A stretch of DNA of 64,000 nt from Hyposmocoma kahamanoa (GCF_003589595.1 NW_020653200.1:2731955-2795954); one strand, 5' to 3'; numbered from the stretch's first letter, positions 57,301-60,087 are shown. Notes: generated by a model not told the origin, from the sequence alone. Program-made: numbers and translations.

Positions 57301-60087
57301 TTTATATTGGGTTTTTTTTTTTAGTTTTTTTTTCATAATAGGTATCAAGGATTCGCTCTGGACCTTTTGGAGGGAAAAGTGTCGTTTTTATTTTGACTTT
57401 CAATTATTTTGTGAAATCTGGTTTAAAGTGGAATAGGATAGTGCTAGTGTGCCTTAATCGAAGATTAAAACGCGACATTATATGAATCTCGAACTAGAAT
57501 ATCCGTATTGACCTGTTTTAAGGAATCCCGAGTCAATCCAAACACGCCGCCTCAAATTGCCTATCCTCTTTGTGGCGGCCATATTTACAGAAACAAACTT
57601 CATGTTTAGGCTGATGGCTTTGCCAAAGCCTTAATAAAAAAAAAAAAAATTAGGTATCAAGCATTGACTTACAAATAAATGGACGACGGGTCTAATACAA
57701 AAACCACGAAAAAAATGTCCCAAGTCACCCTATTCCAAATTTAAATTGTAATATCATCGCAGTATCGCGCTGTCAGTCGAACAAATGAAGACTAAAGCGG
57801 AGTTTGGCGCTCTGTATACGATTTTAGCGCCTTACAAGTGCGGACACTTTTTAGCGCGGACCCGACGTCCATATAATTGTAAGTCAATGGTATCAAGTGA
57901 CGGGACGAAAAAATCGTGAGCCTGATGGTAAGCTACACGTCTGTCCATAACAGTTAGGGCGCTATTCGACACGAATTTCATCGTGCTCAGCCCGCTCGGT
58001 CGCCGCGCGGTCGGACGCGACCGCGTGATTCTAACTGTCATGGCAAAATACGCTCTATTTGTTTAACATTTACGTTTTAACTTAAATGAGCGTCCCGGCC
58101 ACGCGGGCGACCGCGCGGTTGTATTATTCAGAGGAATTCAAATGGTGTTGCTTAGTAAATGAAATTCGGATTCGCCATCAATGTGCATGAAGGCGTGGTA
58201 AATGAACAACTTTCCGAAGCCGAAAACTTTCGCCTCGTGTAACTGGGCGCGTACAGTGTCACTCACAGTTTAAAATCGCAAAATGGGCACTGCGCCCATC
58301 GCCCTGAGACATAAGTTAACAAACTCCCATGTGCCTGAAATTACACCAGCATCCTTACTCTTCAAAACATGACACAGTAATGCTGACATTACTACTTGGC
58401 GGCAGAAATAGGTAAGGTGGCAGTACTTCTCTGGACGAACTCTTTCAGAAGGAGATCTACTGCTACTGTATTAGTAATATTTTTAGTTAATTTAATGTTG
58501 TCCTTTGTTTATTATTAAATATATCAAACCATTTTATTTTAAAAACTCCTGCAACGAATAGACACTTTTTAATCATAAAAATTATTTTAATACATGTTTA
58601 AATTTTTCTATATTGTTTACGGTCTTTATGTTCTGGTATTTTTTTAGGTTTTACCGCCATTGCAAAGGGACCAGAGAGAATTAAATTTAATTTGGGCAGT
58701 TAATCTTTGGCGTGGACGCAATTGTTCTGGCCTATCGTAACGTGGGATTAGGTGCATGTTGTTTTGCAAAATACTTATTTCTAATATATAACAAGAAAAA
58801 GTGAATGAACACTTTTTCTTTGATGAAGAATGCGCGGCAATTTGTTTTCTCTTCTATGTTGGCTAAGTATTACGCGGAGACATCTTTTTTGCAACCTAAT
58901 TAATTTATGAGTCTGTTCTATTTCCCCATAATCTCAATACAGAGTACTAAAAAATCCGATCTCAAAAGTACGTGGAATTACGTCTATTTGCTAAGTTTTA
59001 TTGAAATATGTTCGCCACTATACAGGACTTGACACTGGAGATAATAAACATCGGTTCTCACTACTCAAAGTATACAGAGAGAAAAACGCCTTGAATTAAA
59101 GAAATAGCAAAATCAACCATTAAAGTAATTGCTCCTAAATTAAAGTTAGGCGCCACTTATAAAAATGAATCTTCATGCGTGAACAGCCCCCTTCGAGGTG
59201 GATGATTTTCTTCAAAATGAAATGGGACCACTATGGAAGTTCCCCCTTTCCAACAAAAAAAGAATCATGAAAATCGGTTCACAAATACCGGAGTAATCGC
59301 GTAACATACGTCCAAAAATAGAAAGAAAAAAGAAAAACAAAGAACATACAGTTGAATTGAGAACCTGCTCCTTTTTTGAAGTCGGTTAATAAGATTATGC
59401 CATATTACAGTATGGTATATTCTTATGCTTAATCTCTGCTCGGCTGCAGGCAATTATAGTTTATTATTATATTATAATTTAATGGGATCTCTTTATCTGT
59501 GGGCTTTTTACATGGACATATGTTAACCTGAATAACTGAGCTTGCTACCTTTTTTGTATGATCCTTCTAGTTAATATTTACAGATTTAATGTTTAGTAGC
59601 TTTACTCAGTCATGTTCTATCCCCTACCAGACCTAGTTTGTCCGTTTTCTAATATCAAGTCCACGATTAGGCCCTGATATTAAAATATTTCCATTTTTTT
59701 TTTCATTTATTACAGATATCACTGTTAATCGTAAGTGAAAAATGACTAGTGTAAAAAATTTGTCTAGCTAAATCTATATTTTAGGTTTCTGAGCAAAATA
59801 GCCCAGATGGATACTGAAATCTTACCGTGAAAGTTCCTTAGTATATTATATTACATACAATATCACTCGGAACGTAATAATGTAAAACTGCTAATGAAGA
59901 ACAGCACAAGAAAAACGCGTTTCGTTCTAAGAACGAATGTGCCTCATATAGTAAATTAGGTGCGGATATTTTAAAGATACTATAATTTTGTCGATATTGG
60001 GCGTTATGGAATTTACCTCGGTATTTTATCGTAGCTGTCCCATCCCGTTAAGCAATTATATGAACTGTATCTGCTAACTGCTGCCAT
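3208..60087 (-). CDS. SLO2: SLO2/KCNT-type sodium/chloride-gated potassium channel, gene span (3' part outside window)
   Basis: A ligand-gated potassium channel of the Slo2 (KCNT, Slack/Slick) family, which in animals forms plasma-membrane tetramers opened by intracellular Na+ or Cl-. Fifteen exons join with exact codon-phase continuity into 2339 coding bases (about 780 residues). Predicted order: N-terminus 1-24, pre-S1 and S1 about 25-84, extracellular loop and S2 85-150, S3 and S4 151-203, S4-S5 and S5 204-235, pore and S6 236-296 with TVGYGD at 265-270, RCK1 about 310-600, then a Ser/Pro-rich and acidic linker to 780. Every junction is GT-AG. Vertebrate relatives continue with RCK2 and a C-terminal tail, which should lie left of position 3208. 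Introns are large, the longest about 16.4 kb, and full of repeats. Family assignment comes from recalled conserved blocks ([38 protein letters not shown]), not a database search. Confidence 0.93.
3497..4606. mobile_element. TIR element with TA target duplication, about 1.1 kb
   Basis: The left end CAGGATGTAATTGTTAAG and the right end CTTAACGATTACACCCTG form arms that stay similar for about 100 bases (both include ATTATTCCATAA and TGAGTAAAACGAC). TA flanks both ends (3495-3496 and 4607-4608), as in the Tc1/mariner group. It sits between SLO2 exons 14 and 15 and hosts a second element. No transposase of its own is visible, so it is non-autonomous. Confidence 0.75.
3667..4046 (-). mobile_element. 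Internally deleted mariner element
   Basis: Ends GGGGTTAAAGTATGAAATTG and its exact reverse complement form about 20-base terminal inverted repeats bordered by TA. Inside, the minus strand (3863 downward) starts a mariner transposase N-terminus: [20 protein letters not shown], then [21 protein letters not shown], the helix-turn-helix DNA-binding region. After about 57 residues the frame jumps into the other terminal repeat, so the DDE catalytic part is deleted. It is nested inside the larger TIR element. Confidence 0.85.
4715..4864 (-). CDS. SLO2: SLO2 exon 14, RCK1-RCK2 linker
   Basis: Reads (C)[38 protein letters not shown] and [11 protein letters not shown]. Acceptor CCATGCAG, donor GTAACG. 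Its 150 bases enter needing two bases and exit one base into a Gly codon, exactly fitting exons 13 and 15. The linker is poorly conserved in the family, so the call rests on phase, splice sites and the recognisable next exon. Confidence 0.82.
5025..5072. repeat. 24-base tandem duplication
   Basis: ACAGGAAGTGACCTCTTTGA plus GGCC occurs twice back to back in the intron. No function apparent. Confidence 0.8.
6150..6470 (-). pseudogene. Non-LTR retrotransposon C-terminal fragment
   Basis: A minus-strand frame of about 104 codons reads [20 protein letters not shown], then DPACACG and [12 protein letters not shown]. This pattern (RLR-GH...P-C-CG...) is typical of the region after reverse transcriptase/RNase H in arthropod LINEs. 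The fragment is 5'-truncated in an SLO2 intron and has no catalytic motifs. The clade is uncertain, Jockey-like by feel. Confidence 0.6.
7793..7800 (-). promoter_or_regulatory. Possible alternative stop codon with overlapping poly(A) signal
   Basis: On the minus strand the intron retained after exon 13 gives TGA immediately merged with AATAAA (signal at 7793-7798). A T/G-rich stretch, TGTATTTCTTTTATTGTG, follows downstream. Intron retention or early polyadenylation here would yield a channel of about 683 residues with RCK1 but no RCK2. The motif is seen; its use is inference. AT-rich DNA yields AATAAA by chance, so confidence is modest. Confidence 0.35.
7815..8227 (-). CDS. SLO2: SLO2 exon 13, end of RCK1 and start of linker
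   Basis: Begins [20 protein letters not shown], continues [20 protein letters not shown] and [12 protein letters not shown] (signature RCK1 end), then a low-conservation Ser/Thr/Pro/Lys-rich linker. A strong GTGAGT donor follows at 7809-7814, giving 413 bases in phase with the exon at 4864. Without that splice, the frame reads four more residues to TGA at 7798-7800, which overlaps an AATAAA. The exon could therefore also end a short transcript. Confidence 0.9.
8313..8462 (-). CDS. SLO2: SLO2 exon 12, RCK1 continued
   Basis: Reads [20 protein letters not shown], then [20 protein letters not shown] and TYASFHSHR. Its first base completes the Gln of SRGQ. Very close to KCNT (YGRCSGNEVYHI...[17 protein letters not shown]). 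Acceptor CTTACAG, donor GTTAGT. The 150 bases end two bases into the Lys of RKYGV. Confidence 0.96.
8653..8850 (-). CDS. SLO2: SLO2 exon 11, RCK1 continued
   Basis: Reads [20 protein letters not shown], then [20 protein letters not shown] and [20 protein letters not shown], ending HTSRG and CA. It matches the KCNT run [22 protein letters not shown] and the STLITLLVHTSRGQ block. Acceptor CTTTTCAG; donor GTCAGT is less standard but fits the phase. The frame stays open past the donor, so the boundary comes from phase and similarity. Confidence 0.95.
8851..11193. other. SLO2 intron 10
   Basis: Besides the RTE-like fragment, a moderately GC-richer patch at about 10530-10640 (GGGCGCATGCGCC, CCCCGGGGC) has no recognisable content. 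Confidence 0.6.
9590..9910 (-). pseudogene. RTE-like LINE, C-terminal end
   Basis: The minus strand reads [20 protein letters not shown] then [11 protein letters not shown], and later [20 protein letters not shown] then [17 protein letters not shown]. These are hallmark C-terminal motifs of lepidopteran RTE-type LINEs. The usual WQWAGHIAR block between them is missing or scrambled, so the copy is defective. The sense-strand 3' end is ATGATG repeats, typical of RTE tails. Confidence 0.8.
11194..11351 (-). CDS. SLO2: SLO2 exon 10, RCK1 continued
   Basis: Reads [20 protein letters not shown], then [19 protein letters not shown] and [13 protein letters not shown]. It matches the KCNT block [23 protein letters not shown] and continues RCK1. 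Acceptor ATTTTAG, donor GTAGGC. The 158 bases end two bases into an Arg codon completed in exon 11 (TILRSW). Confidence 0.96.
11640..11867 (-). CDS. SLO2: SLO2 exon 9, start of RCK1 domain
   Basis: 76 codons starting [20 protein letters not shown], then [12 protein letters not shown], the first RCK1 Rossmann strand, and [23 protein letters not shown]1 forms half of the cytoplasmic gating ring that couples ion binding to pore opening. Acceptor CTTTTACAG, donor GTAAGT, phase 0 on both sides. [16 protein letters not shown] matches KCNT almost exactly. Confidence 0.97.
12354..12515 (-). repeat. tRNA-core repeat, family T, copy 3
   Basis: On the minus strand: AACAAGCACATAAAAAAAAT, then CGTTCCGTGGCTTAGTTGG with A box, B box GGTTCGAATG, and GATCGAAGGAATTTTTTCTG to the inverted outer end. 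It lies directly beside a family A LINE tail. Confidence 0.7.
12527..12760 (-). repeat. Family A retroposon tail, copy A1
   Basis: Family A has a sense strand containing CCGGAACGC (complement), GGGACTTGTCAACTTATGTC, CTGGACAGGCGTGTCGCTTA and an end like CACTTGGTATTATAAAAAA. Variable 5' truncation and an A-rich 3' end suggest the 3' part of a non-LTR retrotransposon or SINE; it is unidentified. This copy is antisense to the plus strand. Confidence 0.7.
13974..14157 (-). CDS. SLO2: SLO2 exon 8, pore loop, selectivity filter and S6
   Basis: Contains [20 protein letters not shown], the pore helix TYFVVVTFS, and the selectivity filter TVGYGD encoded at 14052-14069. S6 follows ([20 protein letters not shown], ending in Q). 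The filter is intact and there is no premature stop, consistent with a functional K+ pore. Acceptor TTGCAG, donor GTGCGT; the 184 bases end in phase 0. Confidence 0.97.
14788..14882 (-). CDS. SLO2: SLO2 exon 7, S4-S5 linker and S5
   Basis: Reads [20 protein letters not shown] then [17 protein letters not shown] is the conserved S4-S5 linker start, and the hydrophobic run [14 protein letters not shown] is S5. Acceptor TATTGCAG, donor GTAATT. The 95 bases leave two bases of a Ser codon completed by the pore exon. Confidence 0.95.
15230..15497. repeat. Interspersed TIR repeat (ACCGACTTCAAA family), copy 1
   Basis: Left end TTAACCGACTTCAAAAAAGG and right end CTTTTGAAGTCGGTTTTTTT are inverted repeats of about 14 bases. 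The interior carries GGTGGCAAACTAGGGGATGA, CGCAC-TTTCCGGTA and ATAGACGTATTCCAC. Related copies occur near 42.4 and 59 kb. I recall this as a very common lepidopteran repeat; its class is uncertain. Confidence 0.75.
17031..17300 (-). repeat. Family A retroposon tail, copy A2
   Basis: AACAAGTCGTGCGCC, GCGACACGCCTATGCAG, CACTCTGAGACATAAGTTG and AAACCGGAACGCAATAA in the family order. A roughly 45-base extra segment (GTTGTCGGCTTGTTCGTGCC and following) interrupts the end of the copy. Confidence 0.7.
18415..18498 (-). CDS. SLO2: SLO2 exon 6, segment S4
   Basis: 28 codons: [20 protein letters not shown] then KRSLENMF. This is the S4-equivalent segment. It lacks the regularly spaced arginines of voltage sensors, as is typical of Slo2 channels. 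The [12 protein letters not shown] block appears invariant relative to vertebrate KCNT. Acceptor TTTTTCAG, donor GTAAGT, both phase 0. Confidence 0.96.
19430..19504 (-). CDS. SLO2: SLO2 exon 5, segment S3
   Basis: 25 codons: [20 protein letters not shown] then PFALT. GNIW, LEM-NT and PF match KCNT closely. Acceptor CTACAG and donor GTAAGT flank it, phase 0 at both ends. It continues directly from YLGYK in exon 4. Confidence 0.95.
19636..19795 (-). repeat. tRNA-core repeat, family T, copy 4
   Basis: The best-preserved core: minus strand CCGTAGCTCAGTTGGCAGAG (A box) and GCTGGTTCGAAAC (B box). The outer ends are AATACAAAGATCCGCAACAA on one side and the inverse TTGTTCGATCTTTGTATATA on the other. 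The core's ends do not form a proper acceptor stem, so it is not a working tRNA gene. Confidence 0.75.
20523..20721 (-). CDS. SLO2: SLO2 exon 4, S1-S2 extracellular loop and S2
   Basis: Reads [20 protein letters not shown], an acidic stretch, [12 protein letters not shown], then the S2 hydrophobic segment from about [10 protein letters not shown] to LLAYLGYK. Two N-glycosylation sequons (NKT and NLT) lie in the loop, consistent with an extracellular position. Acceptor TTTCAG, donor GTAAGC. The 199 bases enter one base short of a codon and exit in phase 0. Blocks such as WVNRP and YLGYK match the KCNT pattern WVxRxxxLW...YLSYK. Confidence 0.95.
21176..21385 (+). repeat. SINE family S, copy 1
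   Basis: Starts CTACCTCCGTGGCCGAATAG (tRNA-like A-box region), then GAAATATTTGTATGGTTTAC, TGTGTGTCCATCGCACCCGC and TTTCCCTAGTGCGGAG. The B box is degraded by an ATATAT expansion. Same body as the copies at 26.6 and 35.7 kb. Confidence 0.75.
21600..21722 (+). repeat. SINE family S, partial copy
   Basis: Carries AATTTGTGGTTGTCTACCTA, TGTCTCCATGGTACCCGCGA and CTAGCGGGGGGCTATGAGTG, the 3' half of family S, right after the copy at 21.2 kb. Confidence 0.65.
21765..21860 (+). pseudogene. LINE reverse-transcriptase-region scrap
   Basis: Translates [20 protein letters not shown] then LGLPRHRSV, matching the motif [14 protein letters not shown] found near the C-terminus of many lepidopteran LINE proteins. 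Only about 30 codons remain. Confidence 0.6.
23084..23137. repeat. Perfect 25-base inverted repeat
   Basis: Arms 23084-23108 and 23113-23137 are exact reverse complements (starting GCCAATATTTTCTGAAATAA) around a 4-base loop ACTC. It lies in an SLO2 intron. It could be a foldback element end, a recent palindromic duplication or an assembly artefact. Confidence 0.9.
23760..24450 (+). pseudogene. Transib-like (RAG1-related) transposase remnant
   Basis: Conserved Transib-family transposase blocks appear in the right order across shifting frames: [11 protein letters not shown] near 23768; [20 protein letters not shown] followed by [16 protein letters not shown] near 23940-24075 (family KWGxDGSSGHS); [11 protein letters not shown] near 24150; [20 protein letters not shown] then [12 protein letters not shown] near 24305-24405. 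Stops and frameshifts interrupt it, so it is dead. Transib transposases are the relatives of vertebrate RAG1. No terminal repeats were located. Confidence 0.72.
25063..25290. mobile_element. 228-bp hAT-like MITE, copy 1
   Basis: Ends CATTGACTTACAA and TTGTAAGTCAATG are inverted repeats, extending imperfectly to about 30 bases. The 8-base sequence GTGCTAAT is repeated directly at both borders (25055-25062, 25291-25298), a hAT-type target duplication. A second copy of identical length lies at 57662-57889. No coding capacity. Confidence 0.85.
25491..25668 (+). repeat. Family A retroposon tail, copy A3 (sense)
   Basis: Sense orientation: GGGTGCTGGTGAAATTACAG, GGACTTGTCAATTTATG, GACAGGCGTGTAGCTTACCA, ending TATATAAAAAAAG. 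The A-rich end on this strand fixes the element's polarity. Confidence 0.75.
26620..26836 (-). repeat. SINE family S, best copy
   Basis: Minus strand: GCCTCCGTGGCCGAACGGTT, B box GGTTCGATTCCCGG, then GAGAAATATTTGTATGGCCT, TCTCGTGAGTTTGGGTG, CCATGGCACCCGCGACACAG and GTTTCCCTAGTGCGGGGC. A tRNA-derived head with a conserved body and no inverted ends, unlike family T. Confidence 0.82.
27178..27330 (+). repeat. tRNA-core repeat, family T, copy 5
   Basis: The core GACCCGTAGCTCAGTTGCTA ... GTGGGTTCAAGTCCCAACGG ends GGTC; the first and last 7 bases can pair like an acceptor stem, and a 17-base arm gives a candidate GGT anticodon with a mismatched stem. The flanks (GTACAAAGCT and GATCTTTGTAT) are the same inverted ends as other family T repeats. 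I judge it a repeat rather than a functional tRNA. Confidence 0.65.
28149..28520. repeat. Inverted-repeat element, 34-base arms
   Basis: Arms 28149-28182 (GCATCGAGTATATAACCAGA onward) and 28487-28520 are reverse complements with about two mismatches. The 304-base interior has no coding capacity. No convincing target duplication was found, so the element class is open. Confidence 0.7.
29158..30165 (+). mobile_element. PIF/Harbinger-like element, about 1.0 kb
   Basis: The left end GGGTGCGTATATACGCTAAG and the right end (reverse complement) CGGCGCGTGTACACGCTAAG form terminal inverted repeats of about 25 bases. TAA is repeated at both borders (29155-29157, 30166-30168), the 3-base TWA target duplication of PIF/Harbinger. 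It carries a MADF-domain fragment, fitting the MADF/Myb-like second protein such elements encode. A LINE fragment interrupts the interior. No DDE transposase seen. Confidence 0.75.
29400..29828 (+). pseudogene. MADF-domain / LINE chimeric reading frame
   Basis: 142 codons. Residues 1-36 read [20 protein letters not shown] then [16 protein letters not shown], the first half of a MADF (Myb/SANT-like) DNA-binding domain. From about residue 38 the frame becomes LINE sequence: [40 protein letters not shown] and [14 protein letters not shown]...YNLG-FK-RVN, the end of a non-LTR retrotransposon protein. The join suggests a 5'-truncated LINE inserted in the MADF gene and happened to stay in frame. 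A (TA)n tail follows at 29851-29875. Confidence 0.75.
30515..31028 (-). repeat. Family A retroposon tail, copy A4, split by a foldback insertion
   Basis: The parts at 30515-30663 (AACAAGTCGTGCGCC ... CCGGAGACATA) and about 30920-31028 (CTCACATTACAGCGTGGCCG ... AAGGAGCTCTACTGCTAC) are the two ends of one family A copy. The sequence between is the inverted-repeat element at 30664-30919. Confidence 0.7.
30664..30919. mobile_element. Foldback MITE with about 105-base arms
   Basis: The left arm starts CTGTGAACTGGC and the right arm ends GCCAGTTCACAG. Both contain CTCAATTTT-ACAACTTTAC and GAAGAAAAAAATTGTTTGCG in inverted order, differing at a few positions, with a short AT-rich centre. It interrupts a family A repeat. 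A clean target duplication was not resolved. Confidence 0.78.
31501..31745 (+). repeat. Family A retroposon tail, copy A5 (sense)
   Basis: GTAATGTGAGCATTACTGCG, TTCCGGTTTTGAAGG, GTGGGACTTGTCAGCTTATG, ATAGACAGGCGTGTCGCTTA, ending ATCATATAAAAAAAAAC. Sense orientation with an A-rich end. Confidence 0.75.
33569..34508. mobile_element. Long-TIR element, about 0.94 kb
   Basis: Left GATGTTAAAGGAGTATCTGT and the right-end reverse complement start identically and stay similar for 100 bases or more (GATGTTGAAA, TTCCTAAGTATTT, CATTCCTATAGA). Inside is a 17-base hairpin (34094-34110 with 34121-34137). The interior frame at 33840-34080 has no recognisable protein. No target duplication resolved. Confidence 0.72.
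34094..34137. repeat. Perfect 17-base hairpin
   Basis: CCCTCTCTTTAGTTCAA and its exact reverse complement are separated by 10 bases. It sits near the middle of the long-TIR element. Confidence 0.88.
35662..35870 (+). repeat. SINE family S, copy 2
   Basis: GCCTACGAGGCCGAACGGTT, B box GGGTTCGATTCCGG, GAGAAATATTTGTATGGCCT, TCTCGTGAGTTTGGATG, CCATGGCACCCGTAACACAC and GTTTCCCTAGTGCGGGGC. Full-length tRNA-derived head and body. Confidence 0.82.
36388..37026. mobile_element. Harbinger-like non-autonomous element carrying a family A insert
   Basis: The left end GAGCCAGTGCACATGGCGTA and the right-end reverse complement GAGCCTATGCACACGACGTA are similar inverted repeats. The interior is rich in ACGCG/CGCGT words (CGTTTTACGCGCC, CATATTTTACGCGCG), as in several lepidopteran Harbinger-type elements. 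A family A tail occupies 36463-36757. The target duplication is unclear. Confidence 0.6.
36463..36757 (-). repeat. Family A retroposon tail, copy A6
   Basis: Nearly complete: starts TTTTTTTATAATACCAAGTG and runs through CTATCTATAACAGTTGCAGT, GACAAGTCCCATGTGCCTGT and AATCGGAACGC to AAGGAGCTCTATTGCTA. Antisense to the plus strand, nested in a Harbinger-like element. Confidence 0.75.
37749..37848 (-). CDS. SLO2: SLO2 exon 3, transmembrane segment S1
   Basis: Reads [20 protein letters not shown] then [13 protein letters not shown]. The hydrophobic run from ANLFF to YICRV is S1. The acceptor is TTGTTTCAG and the donor GTAAGT. The first two bases complete the second Ser of the NQRSS motif begun in exon 2; the last two start the Cys completed by the exon at 20721, giving ASCYGC, a cysteine pair also found at this extracellular position in family members. 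Confidence 0.93.
39835..40440 (+). pseudogene. Decayed Tc1-like transposase
   Basis: Frames in series read [30 protein letters not shown] (family SVMVWGGI), [29 protein letters not shown] (family FQQDNARPH, holding the second catalytic Asp of DDE transposases), then a scrambled SP-L-P-E--W block. Several stops interrupt it. It is nonfunctional. Confidence 0.72.
41936..42132 (+). repeat. Common lepidopteran interspersed repeat
   Basis: ATACAAACTTTCATCCTCTA, TTTCACCCCCTTTAAG, TACCAAAATTCATAAAATTT, GGTTAGCAGTTTAGGCGTGA and ACATTTATAATATTAGT follow the order of a repeat I recognise as widespread in Lepidoptera. Its class is not evident from the sequence. Confidence 0.6.
42290..42530. repeat. TIR repeat (ACCGACTTCAAA family), copy 2, left end degraded
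   Basis: GGTGGCAAACTAGGAGATGA, CAGTTTCCGGTAACCGATTT, GGCAAATAGATGTAATTCCA and the end CTTTTGAAGTCGGTTTTTTT parallel the copy at 15.2-15.5 kb. Confidence 0.72.
43502..43581 (-). CDS. SLO2: SLO2 exon 2, pre-S1 block
   Basis: Encodes [20 protein letters not shown] then IKNQRS, nearly the same as the cytoplasmic segment just before S1 in vertebrate KCNT proteins. A TGTTACAG acceptor precedes it and a GTAAGT donor follows. The 80 bases enter one base short of a codon and leave one base into a Ser codon, matching both neighbours. The exon is too short to stand out as an open frame and was found by motif. Confidence 0.92.
46735..47250 (+). repeat. tRNA-core repeat, family T, copy 6, interrupted
   Basis: CGTTCCGTAGCTCAGTTGGA (A box) up to ATGGTATGCTGAA at 46811, then after a 363-base insertion AGCGCTGGTTCGACTGC (B box), GGATCGAAGGAATTATTCTT and TTGATCTTTGTATTAG. 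The interruption splits A box from B box. Confidence 0.78.
46812..47174 (+). mobile_element. GC-rich poly(A) retroposon insertion
   Basis: 363 bases, much richer in G+C than everything around it, ending AACAAAAAAAAAAA and flanked by the 13-base direct repeat ATGGTATGCTGAA (46799-46811, 47175-47187). These are features of target-primed retrotransposition. Open frames of 67-83 codons on both strands match nothing I recognise. Likely the 5'-truncated 3' end of a non-LTR element, or a SINE. Confidence 0.75.
48520..48593. repeat. (TA)n microsatellite with palindromic ends
   Basis: TTAGCGAATATATATATATA at one side and TATATATTCGCTAA at the other bracket TA and CA-TA runs, making a long potential hairpin. 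Confidence 0.85.
48660..48740. repeat. Lepidopteran interspersed repeat fragment
   Basis: GGGACCTCTCTTCGAGTAAA then GGCCTCCTCCATTTTCGCC is a motif set I associate with common lepidopteran LINE-derived repeats. Short and unclassified. Confidence 0.45.
49684..49826 (-). repeat. Family A retroposon tail, copy A7
   Basis: TTTTTTTTATAATAAGTGAC, AACAAGTCGTGCGCCTGATG, AAGCGACACGCCTATCCATG and CGTCACTCTGAAA. Abuts a family C repeat. Confidence 0.7.
49827..50170. repeat. Family C repeat, copy 1
   Basis: GTGGTTGTATGCGGGCAGCA, TGATGATGAAGATGAATG, GTCGTCGATGTTTTGTATAA, AAGCGCCATTTCGGAAACAC and GTGAAAAGC-AAATGCTCTCC. Matches 53.09-53.75 kb in order. No identity recognised; the ORF at 49945-50145 lies inside it and is probably not a gene. 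Confidence 0.65.
50207..50412 (-). repeat. Family A retroposon tail, copy A7b
   Basis: CCATAACAGTTGCAGTGCCA, TTTAAATCGCAAACATCTG, CCAAACCGGAACGCAACAAT and AAGGAGCTCTACTGCTAC. Lacks the A-rich 3' terminus. Confidence 0.68.
50472..50638. mobile_element. 167-bp insertion with 13-base target duplication
   Basis: AAGTGCATATGAA occurs at 50459-50471 and 50639-50651, bracketing a segment with an inner hairpin (CCGACGTTTCGG / CCGAAACGTCGG) and outer inverted GAAACTATT / AATAGTTTC. Its right part, GCGAAAATCTAAGAACTCC, recurs inverted near 44588-44612 (GAGTTCTTAGGTTTTCGCGA). The CCGACGTTTCGG hairpin is widespread in moths and butterflies as far as I recall. Confidence 0.7.
53080..53750. repeat. Family C repeat, copy 2, split by a hAT-like MITE
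   Basis: GTGGTTGTATGCGGGCAGCA before the MITE; ATTGATTATGATGATGTGAT, GTCGTCGATGTTGTGTAGAA, GCGTAAGCGCCACCTCG and AAAACAATCGTGACTAAAAC after it, in the order of the copy at 49.8 kb. Confidence 0.65.
53131..53499. mobile_element. hAT-like MITE with 8-bp target duplication
   Basis: Terminal repeats CAGTGTTGGGC and GCCCAACACTG, with GTATGGAT directly repeated at 53123-53130 and 53500-53507. Both are diagnostic of hAT transposons. The interior is densely packed with CAATTGCAATTAA-type palindromic words and one GC-rich centre (GGGGCCCCGGTTGGGAACCC). No coding capacity. Confidence 0.92.
54093..54262 (-). repeat. Family A retroposon tail, copy A8
   Basis: GTTTTTTTTATAATACCAAT, GGGATAAACAAGTCAAG, GACAAGTCCCAGGAGCCTAT and CACCAGCACCCCTACCCTT; about 60 bases of the middle are lost. 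Confidence 0.65.
54497..54650 (-). repeat. Lepidopteran interspersed repeat
   Basis: TCATCATCATCAACCCATTT, GGCCGGGCACGAGTCTCCTC and GGACATGTTTTCTGAGGCCT match words common in lepidopteran repeats. Open frames on both strands here are incidental. Confidence 0.55.
56818..57046 (-). repeat. Family A retroposon tail, copy A9
   Basis: GCATAATACCAAGTCACAGG, GAACAAGTGTGTCTGGTTG, GAGACATAAGTTGACTAGTC and CACGAAATAGGTAACGCGGC. Diverged, with small deletions. Confidence 0.65.
57350..57650 (+). mobile_element. Poly(A) retroposon insertion, about 301 bp
   Basis: Flanked by the 11-base direct repeat TAGGTATCAAG (57339-57349, 57651-57661) and ending GCCTTAATAAAAAAAAAAAA. Consistent with a LINE 3' fragment, SINE or processed RNA copy. 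The body is not recognised and no long frame exists. Confidence 0.72.
57662..57889. mobile_element. 228-bp hAT-like MITE, copy 2
   Basis: Same ends (CATTGACTTACAA / TTGTAAGTCAATG), same length and nearly the same sequence as 25063-25290, with its own 8-base duplication GTATCAAG (57654-57661, 57890-57897). The duplication falls within the right-hand repeat of the neighbouring retroposon, so this insertion came later. Confidence 0.9.
57898..58472 (-). repeat. Family A retroposon tail, copy A10, split
   Basis: TGACGGGACG...GTCTGTCCATAACAGT is at 57898-57956; the rest (CAGTGTCACTCACAGTTTAA, GAGACATAAGTTAAC, AGCATCCTTACTCTTC, CTTGGCGGCAGAAATAGGTA, ACTGCTAC) is at about 58252-58472. The gap is a GC-rich insertion. 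Confidence 0.75.
57957..58251. mobile_element. GC-rich insertion inside copy A10, possibly Harbinger-like
   Basis: About 295 bases from GGGCGCTATTCGACACGAAT to ACGAG...GTAACTGGGCGCG. The two ends share inverted GGGCGC/GCGCCC and an ACACGA word, and TA stands on both sides. The interior holds GGTCGCCGCGCGGTCGGACG and GGGCGACCGCGCGG. The terminal repeats are weak, so the class is tentative. Confidence 0.55.
58932..59395 (-). repeat. TIR repeat (ACCGACTTCAAA family), copy 3
   Basis: Minus strand starts TTAACCGACTTCAAAAAAGG, continues GCAGGTTCTCAATTC and CGATTTTCATGATTC, and ends with ATAGACGTAATTCCACGTAC, GAGATCGG and AGTACTCTGTATTGAG. Longer than the copy at 15.2 kb, with extra sequence near 59020-59150. 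Confidence 0.72.
60017..60087 (-). CDS. SLO2: SLO2 first coding exon (start codon)
   Basis: Reads [20 protein letters not shown] then KIP, followed by AG and a GTAAAT donor. Its 71 bases are 23 codons plus two bases. Joining to the exon at 43581 completes an Arg codon and gives [14 protein letters not shown], which runs straight into the conserved pre-S1 block. The ATG at 60085-60087 is the only start I see in this frame next to a compatible donor. The N-terminus of Slo2 channels is poorly conserved, so the call rests on phase, donor and spacing. An alternative first exon elsewhere in the 16-kb intron is possible. Confidence 0.7.

Noticed and set aside
57839..58041. 69-codon minus-strand frame
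   Set aside because: It runs across a MITE end, a family A tail and a GC-rich insertion, so it cannot be a single gene.
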